Assembly (NCBI GenBank): GCA_027306855.1
Contig: DAHUYZ010000003.1
Location: forward strand, 18,926 to 82,925
Direction of reading: 5' to 3'
DNA from: Solirubrobacterales bacterium
GTDB lineage: Bacteria > Actinomycetota > Thermoleophilia > Solirubrobacterales > Solirubrobacteraceae
Length of the DNA: 64,000 nucleotides
The notes under the pieces are model-generated. The model ran no database searches and had not been told where the DNA came from. It saw only the letters and a list, made by a program, of their open reading frames with translations. Each line of letters opens with the position of its first letter. Position 1 is the first letter of the stretch. Positions 54,890 through 64,000 of the stretch are shown here, piece after piece. The position numbers were made by a program, and so were the translations under genes.

Positions 54890-54930
54890 CGCTCGCAATC
54901 CTACATCAGCGCTTCCCTACCATCCTCCGC

Positions 54931-56946
54931 GTGGCGCTCCTGATCGCATCCGACCTCCACAAGGACATGGCCGGCAGGCCGCTCCTGCAAGGCGTCTCCT
55001 TCAAGCTCGAGCGCGGAGAACGGCTAACGATCGCCGGGCGCAACGGCGCCGGCAAGACGACGCTGCTGCGCATGATCGCCGGCGAGGAGTCGATCGATAA
55101 GGGCGAGCTGAGCGTGCGCAAGGGCGTACGCATTGCGCTCCACGACCAGCGTCCCCCGCGCGAGCGCGATATCGCGCTGCGCGACTACGTCCTCTCGGGC
55201 TGCGCCGAGGAGCTGAACATCGAGGCAGAGCTGCGCGATCTGGAGCGGCGCATGGCGGACGGCGCGACAGACGAGGCGACATTCGAACGCTACTCGCGCG
55301 CCCAGGCGCGACTGGAGGCGCTTGGCGGCTATCTGTGGCGAGACCGCGCGACCGTCATGACGAGCGGCCTCGGGTTCTCCGGCGCCGATCTCGATCGCGG
55401 CCTGGACAGCTTCTCTGGCGGTCAGCTCACGCGCGCCTCGCTGGCCCGTGCGCTTGCCACCGGCGCCGACGTGCTCCTGCTCGACGAGCCCACCAACCAT
55501 CTCGACATCGAGTCGCTCGAGTGGCTCGAGCAGACACTCTCCGACCTCGACGCCGCCGTCCTGCTCGTAGCGCACGACCGCTGGTTTCTCGAGGCGGTCG
55601 GCACGGGCGTACTCGAGCTGTACGGGTCTGCGCCGACCCGCTCGCGCTTCTTCGCGGGCACATGGCACGCTTGGCGTCGCGAGCAGGCCGCCCGCGAGAT
55701 GGCGCTCGGCAAGGCGATCGACAAGCAGAGGGCCGAGATCGCGCGCATGGAGCGCTTCATCGAGCGCTTCCGCTACAAGGCCACGAAGGCCCGTCAGGCC
55801 CAGTCGCGCATCAAGAAGCTGTCCAAGATAGAGCGCATCGAGCGCGATCCCCGCGGCGAGACGAGCCTCGACTTCGAGTTCAAGGCGCCCGAGCGCTCGG
55901 GCAGGGTCATCTTCGAGCTGCAAAACGCCGCCGTCCAGGTCGGCGAGCCGCCGATCACGCTGCTCGAGCACGCCGAGCTGTGGCTCGAGCGCGGTGAGCA
56001 CGTCTCGCTCGTAGGGCCCAACGGCGCCGGCAAGACCACTCTGATCGAGACGCTCGCCGGCAGGCGGTCGCTCGCCGACGGCAAGCTCAGTACGGGCCAC
56101 AACGTGAAGGTCGGCTACCTCTCCCCTCACGCGGAGGAGCTGGGGGAGGGGGGACCGCCCGGCCAGAGCGTGCTCGAAGCCGCCCAGCGCGCTACCAAGC
56201 TCAGCCCCAACAAGGCGAGGGCGCTGCTCGGGGCGTTCCTGTTCTCGGGCGAGGAGGCAGACAAGCCGCTCGAAGGCCTCTCCGGCGGCGAGCGGCGCAG
56301 GCTGTCGCTCGCGATTCTCGTCAACGGCACGCCCGACCCGCCGAACGTCTTGATCCTGGATGAGCCCACCAACCACCTCGACCTCGAGAGCCGCGAGGCG
56401 CTGGAGGACGCCCTGCGCTCATTCGGCGGCGCCCTGTTGCTCGTCTCCCACGACCGTGCTCTGCTCGACGCGGTCGGCACCCGTACGATCGCGATCGAGG
56501 ACGGTTCGCTGCGCAGCTATATCGGCGGCTGGCCGGAGTACGTCAGGGTGCGAGAGGAGCGCAAGACCGCGGGGGACGGCGCCGCGCGCACGACGCGAAC
56601 GCCTGGTGGCGGCGAGAAGAGATCGAGTGGCGCCGAAAACGCAGTGGGCGTGGAGGCGAGGCGGGCGCCGGATGCGCGTACGAACGGAGGCCGCGTGCTG
56701 GATGACGCCACGCCGAAGTCCAGACCCAAGCGCGAGGGGCCGTCGAAGAACCGCATCCGCGAGCAGGCCAACGCCGAGCAGGCCGTCGAAGAGGCGGAGG
56801 CGGCGCTGCGGACGCTGGAGGACGAATTGGCCGATCCGGCGGCGTGGGCAACCAAGTACGAGTCGGCCAAGTCAGAAGCCCGCCACACCGCGGCCAAGCG
56901 GGCCGTCGATGCCGCTTATGAGCGGCTTTCCGCGCTGGTCGACTGA
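54931..56946 (+). CDS. ABC-F family ATPase (GTG start preferred)
   Basis: Two ABC domains: AGRNGAGKTTLLRMIAGEES, GPNGAGKTTLIETLAGRRS, DEPTNHLDIESLEWLE and DEPTNHLDLESREALE. Confidence 0.93.
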   Translation: MALLIASDLHKDMAGRPLLQGVSFKLERGERLTIAGRNGAGKTTLLRMIAGEESIDKGELSVRKGVRIALHDQRPPRERDIALRDYVLSGCAEELNIEAELRDLERRMADGATDEATFERYSRAQARLEALGGYLWRDRATVMTSGLGFSGADLDRGLDSFSGGQLTRASLARALATGADVLLLDEPTNHLDIESLEWLEQTLSDLDAAVLLVAHDRWFLEAVGTGVLELYGSAPTRSRFFAGTWHAWRREQAAREMALGKAIDKQRAEIARMERFIERFRYKATKARQAQSRIKKLSKIERIERDPRGETSLDFEFKAPERSGRVIFELQNAAVQVGEPPITLLEHAELWLERGEHVSLVGPNGAGKTTLIETLAGRRSLADGKLSTGHNVKVGYLSPHAEELGEGGPPGQSVLEAAQRATKLSPNKARALLGAFLFSGEEADKPLEGLSGGERRRLSLAILVNGTPDPPNVLILDEPTNHLDLESREALEDALRSFGGALLLVSHDRALLDAVGTRTIAIEDGSLRSYIGGWPEYVRVREERKTAGDGAARTTRTPGGGEKRSSGAENAVGVEARRAPDARTNGGRVLDDATPKSRPKREGPSKNRIREQANAEQAVEEAEAALRTLEDELADPAAWATKYESAKSEARHTAAKRAVDAAYERLSALVD

Positions 56947-57061
56947 TACGCGCGTCCGCTGCGGGTCGAACGCGCTTGCGGCCGCTATGACGAGCGCCGG
57001 TCCCGCCACGGCGTTGTGAGCACCGAACTACACTGACGAATCGGGTGACCAGGACCGTGAT

Positions 57062-57421
57062 ATGGACCGGCTGAAGATCGTTCGCAACATCGCGATCATC
57101 GCGCTGATCGCGGCCGCCGTCGAGTTCCTGCCCGGTGGGGGAAAAGCGGCGAGCGCCTTCGCCGCGGCGCTGTGGGTCGTGTTCGCGGCCGGTCTCGGCT
57201 GGTTCGCCTACCGCGCCTATCGCGAACACCGAGTCAGTCTGCACAGCCTCGGTGACGCCCACCGCGCATTGCTATACGGCGCTGTGGCGGTCGCATATGC
57301 GACGCTCGCCGCACGCTCGCGCATGTGGGAGACGGGCTTCGGCGAGTTTGTCTGGTTCGTCTTGATCGGCCTCTCCGTCTATGGCCTGCTCGCCGTATAT
57401 CGCTACTCGCGCACGTATTGA
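57062..57421 (+). CDS. Small membrane protein of unknown function
   Basis: Hydrophobic segments; open frame abuts uvrC start. Confidence 0.65.
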   Translation: MDRLKIVRNIAIIALIAAAVEFLPGGGKAASAFAAALWVVFAAGLGWFAYRAYREHRVSLHSLGDAHRALLYGAVAVAYATLAARSRMWETGFGEFVWFVLIGLSVYGLLAVYRYSRTY

Positions 57422-59331
57422 GCGGCGCCAAGCAACGAGCGGATGGGGGAGAGGCTTCCCGCCGGCGAGGGCCCGGTGGGCTTGCCGAGCAGCGACGGGC
57501 TCTGCCCGACCAGCCGGGCGTCTATCTCTTTCGAGACGGCCGCGGCCAAGTCATCTACGTCGGCAAGGCCAAGTCGATTCGCAAGCGCGTCGCCTCTCAC
57601 TTCTCCAAGGCCCAGGTCCCGTCGAGTCCCGGACACGCCGAGATGGTTGCGACCGTCGAGAACATCGAATGCGTCGTCGTCTCCAGCGAGGCGGAGGCGC
57701 TGCTCGCCGAGCAGAGCTTCATCAAGCAGTACCGCCCACGCTTCAACATCCGGCTGCGCGACGACAAGTCCTACCCGTTCATAGGGATCTCGCTCGACGA
57801 GGACTTCCCGCGCGTCTACTTCACGCGCGAGCGCCACCGTCCGGGGCGCGCCTACTTCGGCCCCTACTCGAGTGCCAAGCGTGTGCGCTCCACGCTCGAC
57901 GTGCTCGCAAAGGTCTTCATGTACCGCTCTTGCACAGGCCCGGAGCCGGGGCGGCGCAGCGGTAGCCCGTGCCTCGACTACTACATCAAGCGCTGCGAGG
58001 CCCCCTGCGTGGGCTACGTCTCCAAGGATGACTACCGCCACTCGATCGACGGCGTGATCGACTTCCTCTCCGGGCGCTTTCGCACGATCGAGCGCGACCT
58101 GGAGCAGCGCATGCGCGCGGCGTCTGCGGCTCTCGAGTACGAGCAGGCCACGCTCGAACGCAACCGCCTGCGCGCGGTGCGCTCGGTAATGGAGCGCCAG
58201 CGGGTCGCGCGCGAGTCGATCGGCACGCTTGACGCGGTCGCCGTCGCGGTGGAGGGCGCAGACGCCAACGCCCAGGTCTTCCAGGTGCGCGACGGCGTGC
58301 TCTCAGACCGCCACTCTTTTTACCTATCAAACGAGACCGAGCGCGGGCTCGACGAGGTGGCCGAAGAGTTCATGCTCCAGTACTACGGCGGGCCCACCCA
58401 GATCCCCGCGCTGATCGTCGTGCAGCGCGAGCTGGCCGATCGGATCGTGCTGGCCGAAGCGCTCGCACGGCGCCGTGGTGGCCCCGTCGAGTTGCGGGCG
58501 GCCGAACGTGGCGATAAGCACCGCATCCTCGAGCTCGCCCACCACAACGCGCTACTCGCCCTGCAGACCGAGCGCCTGCACGAGGAGCGTCGTCACCAGC
58601 GCCGTGCGCAAGCGCTCGAAGGGCTGCAGGTCGCGCTCGGGCTCGACGCCGTGCCCATGCGGATCGAGTGCTTCGACATCTCCAACCTCGGTGGCACCCA
58701 CACCGTCGCCTCGATGGTCGTGTTCGAGGGTGGCGCACCCAAGCGCTCGGACTACCGGCGCTTTCAGATCCGCTCGGTCGAGGGCTCCGACGACTATGCG
58801 TCGATGGCTGAGGTCCTATCGAGGCGTTTCGCCCAATGGGAGCGCCAGGCCGACTTCTCGCCGCACGACTCCTCCCACGACGCGAGCTTCGCGGCGCTGC
58901 CGAGCCTCGTCGTTATCGACGGCGGCAAGGGTCAGCTCGCGGCAGGGCTCGGTCCGCTCGCCGGCTTCCGCGAGCGTGGGGTCGCGGTCGTCTCGCTCGC
59001 CAAGCGGATCGAGGAGGTCTTCCTCCCAGGCCGCCGCGCCCCGCTGGTGCTCGACCACTCCACCCCCGAGCTCCAGCTCTTGCAGCGCGTACGAGACGAA
59101 GCGCACCGCTTCGCGATCACCCACCATCGCTCGCGGCGCGACCGCGCGATGACCGGCTCGCTGCTCGATGACCTCCCTGGTGTCGGTCCCGCGCGCAAGC
59201 GCGCCTTGCTCACCCACTTCGGCTCGCCCGAGTCGGTCGCGGCCGCCTCGCGCGAGGAACTGCAGGCGGTGCCAGGGCTGCCGGCGAAGCTGGCACGCGA
59301 CATTCACGCCCGTCTTCACCGAACCGGCTGA
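57418..59331 (+). CDS. uvrC: Excinuclease ABC subunit UvrC (TTG start proposed)
   Basis: LPDQPGVYLFRDGRGQVIYVGKAKSIRKRVASHF (GIY-YIG), CLDYYIKRCEAPC, C-terminal HhH LLDDLPGVGPARKRALLTHFGS. Confidence 0.96.
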   Translation: MSGAKQRADGGEASRRRGPGGLAEQRRALPDQPGVYLFRDGRGQVIYVGKAKSIRKRVASHFSKAQVPSSPGHAEMVATVENIECVVVSSEAEALLAEQSFIKQYRPRFNIRLRDDKSYPFIGISLDEDFPRVYFTRERHRPGRAYFGPYSSAKRVRSTLDVLAKVFMYRSCTGPEPGRRSGSPCLDYYIKRCEAPCVGYVSKDDYRHSIDGVIDFLSGRFRTIERDLEQRMRAASAALEYEQATLERNRLRAVRSVMERQRVARESIGTLDAVAVAVEGADANAQVFQVRDGVLSDRHSFYLSNETERGLDEVAEEFMLQYYGGPTQIPALIVVQRELADRIVLAEALARRRGGPVELRAAERGDKHRILELAHHNALLALQTERLHEERRHQRRAQALEGLQVALGLDAVPMRIECFDISNLGGTHTVASMVVFEGGAPKRSDYRRFQIRSVEGSDDYASMAEVLSRRFAQWERQADFSPHDSSHDASFAALPSLVVIDGGKGQLAAGLGPLAGFRERGVAVVSLAKRIEEVFLPGRRAPLVLDHSTPELQLLQRVRDEAHRFAITHHRSRRDRAMTGSLLDDLPGVGPARKRALLTHFGSPESVAAASREELQAVPGLPAKLARDIHARLHRTG

Positions 59332-59364
59332 AGCGTCCGCGATACGCGGCACAATGGAAACGAG

Positions 59365-60303
59365 ATGGCCGTTTTGAGGCCCCTACGTGTACTGCGCTCC
59401 TCCGAAGACCGGACGGCCAACTCGAGTCTGCGCGACCTGGTCGTGATTACGGGCTTCTCCGGTGCGGGCAAGTCGACCGCCATGAACGTTTTCGAGGACG
59501 CGGGCTACTTCTGTGTCGACAACCTGCCGCCCGAGATGATTCGCTCGCTGGCCGAGCTGTTCATGCACGAGGGATCGAAGGTCGAGCGGGCCGCCGTCGT
59601 GTCCGACGTGCGCGGCGGCGTCTACTTCGAGGCGCTATGCGAAGTGCTCGACAAGCTGCAGTCGCTCGGGATATCCCATCGCGTGCTGTTCCTCGACGCC
59701 TCCGAGCCTACGCTGCTGACCCGCTACAAGGAGACGCGCCGGCGCCATCCAGTCGCCACCGAGGGCAGCGTCGCCGCAGGTGTCGAGTCCGAGCGCGCCT
59801 TGCTCGAGCCGCTGCGCGAGCGCGCCGATCTCGTGATCGACACGACCAGCATGTCAGCCGCTGCGCTGCGCATACGGATCGCCGATGAGCTGCTGCCGGG
59901 CGCCCAGAGCGGGCGGCTCGCGCTCACGTTCATGAGCTTCGGCTTCAAGCATGGCCCCCCGCGCGACGAGGACCTGGCGTTCGACGTGCGGTTCCTGCCC
60001 AACCCCCACTACGAGTCGTCGCTTCGCGACCTGACGGGCCATGACGACCGGGTCGTGCGCTACATGGCGAGCGACGGCCGGCTCCAAGAGCTATACGGGC
60101 ACCTTCATTCGCTGCTGGACTTCCTGCTGCCCCAGTACGTAGCCGAGGGCAAGTCCCATCTGATGATCGCGATTGGCTGCACCGGCGGGCGTCATCGCTC
60201 GGTGGCGATCGCCGAGCACCTCGCCGAGCGCTACCGCGAACGCGAGGAGCTGACCGTCGCCGTCGCTCACCGCGACATCGACAAGCGTACCCGCGACGCA
60301 TGA
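59365..60303 (+). CDS. rapZ: RNase adapter RapZ/YvcJ family nucleotide-binding protein
   Basis: VVITGFSGAGKSTAMNVFEDAGYFCVDNLPPEMI, FMSFGFKHGPPRDEDLAFDVRFLPNP, IGCTGGRHRSVAIAEHLAE. Confidence 0.96.
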   Translation: MAVLRPLRVLRSSEDRTANSSLRDLVVITGFSGAGKSTAMNVFEDAGYFCVDNLPPEMIRSLAELFMHEGSKVERAAVVSDVRGGVYFEALCEVLDKLQSLGISHRVLFLDASEPTLLTRYKETRRRHPVATEGSVAAGVESERALLEPLRERADLVIDTTSMSAAALRIRIADELLPGAQSGRLALTFMSFGFKHGPPRDEDLAFDVRFLPNPHYESSLRDLTGHDDRVVRYMASDGRLQELYGHLHSLLDFLLPQYVAEGKSHLMIAIGCTGGRHRSVAIAEHLAERYREREELTVAVAHRDIDKRTRDA

Positions 60304-60318
60304 GTGTTAGGCATCCCT

Positions 60319-60350
60319 AATGGCCCGGCCGCGCTGGCGGCTGGGCCGTT
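60319..60350 (+). terminator. Terminator-like hairpin after rapZ
   Basis: AATGGCCCGGCCGC-GCTG-GCGGCTGGGCCGTT, 14-bp stem with G-T wobbles, no T-tract. Confidence 0.6.
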
Positions 60351-60355
60351 GATAG

Positions 60356-62646
<2,291 letters not shown>

Positions 62647-62649
62647 ACA

Positions 62650-63411
62650 ATGGCCACGCGCACCCCGCTGATCGCGGGCAACTGGAAGATGTACAAGACC
62701 GAGAGCGAAGCCGAGCAGTACATACAAGCTCTGCTTCCACGCGTCTCCACTGCCACAGACGTCGATGTCGCGATATGCGTGCCCTTCACGGACCTGCGCG
62801 CCATGGTCGATTCGGCGCGCGGCTCGCGCGTGGAGGTCTACGCCCAGAACGTGCACTCCGAGCCGCAGGGCGCCTATACCGGCGAGATCTCCGCACCGAT
62901 GCTCAGCGAGCTCGACGTCCACGGCGTCGTGCTCGGCCACTCCGAGCGTCGCGAGCTGTTCGGCGAGACAGACAAAGCGCTCGCGCTGAAGGTTCCAGCC
63001 ACGCTCAGCGCCGGCCTTGTGCCGATCCTGTGCGTCGGCGAGACCGAGGTCGAGCGCGACAGCGGCGATACCGAGCGCAAGCTGCGCAACCAGATCGGCG
63101 AGGATCTGGCGGGCGTAGCCGACGAGCAGCTTGCCCACGTCGTGATCGCGTATGAGCCGATCTGGGCGATCGGGACCGGACGGGTCGCGTCACCCGAGCA
63201 GGCCCAGGAGGCGATCGCGTTCATACGGGCGCTGATCGAGGCCCGCTCGCCCGAGGCCGCTGCGCGGGCTCGGATTCTCTATGGGGGCTCCGTCAAGCCC
63301 GACAACGCACCCGAGCTGCTTGCCCTACCGGACGTCGATGGCGCGCTCGTCGGGGGCGCCTCGCTCGACCCCGACTCCTTCTCGCGGATAGTGGCTGCTG
63401 CGGCACCATGA
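62650..63411 (+). CDS. tpiA: Triosephosphate isomerase
   Basis: PLIAGNWKMYKTESEAEQY, VVLGHSERRELFGE, VIAYEPIWAIGTG, ILYGGSVKPDNAPELL. Confidence 0.98.
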   Translation: MATRTPLIAGNWKMYKTESEAEQYIQALLPRVSTATDVDVAICVPFTDLRAMVDSARGSRVEVYAQNVHSEPQGAYTGEISAPMLSELDVHGVVLGHSERRELFGETDKALALKVPATLSAGLVPILCVGETEVERDSGDTERKLRNQIGEDLAGVADEQLAHVVIAYEPIWAIGTGRVASPEQAQEAIAFIRALIEARSPEAAARARILYGGSVKPDNAPELLALPDVDGALVGGASLDPDSFSRIVAAAAP

Positions 63412-64000
63412 TCGATCTCCCGGCTCCCAGCGTCTGCCTGATCGTGCTCGACGGTTGGGGCCTGGCCGAGCCTGGGCCCGGCAACGCGGTTTCGCTCGCC
63501 GACACGCCCGTCTTCGACGAGCTCTGGGAGCGCTGCACGCACACCACGCTGCGCGCGTGCGGGTCCGCGGTGGGCCTGCCCGAAGGGCAGATGGGCAACT
63601 CGGAGGTGGGCCACCTCAATCTCGGCGCCGGCGCGGTCGTCAAGCAGGACCTGGTGCGCATCGACGAGGCCGTCGCCGATGGCAGCCTCGCGAAGAACCC
63701 CGCGCTGTCCGGCGCGCTCGGCGGCGTGCGGCGCGTGCACCTGATCGGGCTGGTCTCGGACGGCGGCGTGCACTCTTCGATGGAGCATCTGATCGCGCTG
63801 GTGCGGATGATCTCGGTCAAGGCTCCGCAGATTGACCTCGTGATCCACGCCTTCACCGACGGTCGCGACACGCTGCCGCACTCGGGCAAGGGCTTCCTGG
63901 AGCAGCTCGACTCCCTGCCGGGCGCGCGGGTGGGGTCGGTGATCGGGCGCTACTTCGCGATGGACCGTGACAGGCGGTGGGAGCGCGTGCAGCGCGCCTA
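63408..64000 (+). CDS. gpmI: 2,3-bisphosphoglycerate-independent phosphoglycerate mutase (3' truncated by window edge)
   Basis: CLIVLDGWGLAEPGPGNAV, GLPEGQMGNSEVGHLNLGAGAVV, LIGLVSDGGVHSS; ATG at 63408. Confidence 0.95.
   Translation, partial: MIDLPAPSVCLIVLDGWGLAEPGPGNAVSLADTPVFDELWERCTHTTLRACGSAVGLPEGQMGNSEVGHLNLGAGAVVKQDLVRIDEAVADGSLAKNPALSGALGGVRRVHLIGLVSDGGVHSSMEHLIALVRMISVKAPQIDLVIHAFTDGRDTLPHSGKGFLEQLDSLPGARVGSVIGRYFAMDRDRRWERVQRA

Overview
High-GC bacterial chromosome segment, probably Actinobacteria and possibly Thermoleophilia/Solirubrobacterales (inferred from gene content and the tmRNA tag). It is mostly core genes: atpD(partial)-atpC, ugd, nucleotide-sugar genes, ahcY and an ahcY-like paralog, hpf, secA, prfB (programmed frameshift), nadC/nadA, M16 protease, ftsEX, S41 protease, RNase R, smpB, M50 protease, tmRNA, a six-gene mce cluster with its ATPase, ABC-2 exporter, acyl-CoA reductase/SDR fusion, ABC-F, uvrC, rapZ, gap-pgk-tpiA-gpmI(partial). 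The most accessory-looking part is about 24.4-30.4 kb, just 3' of the tmRNA gene. It holds an AAA/DUF4143 ATPase, a 1058-aa secreted protein with about eight IPT/TIG repeats plus a collagen-like tract and a G10 homopolymer just before its signal sequence, and a regulator with two LuxR-type HTH domains. Other points to follow up: (i) the tandem ahcY paralog has lost catalytic Lys/Asp residues; (ii) the mce cluster has no adjacent YrbE permeases but contains an SLT + degenerate LytM wall-hydrolase gene; (iii) Glu codons appear to switch from GAG to GAA in exported-protein genes; (iv) a tRNA gene has an irregular anticodon arm; (v) several perfect inverted repeats lie in intergenic regions. All calls come from reading the sequence and ORF track. 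No searches were run.
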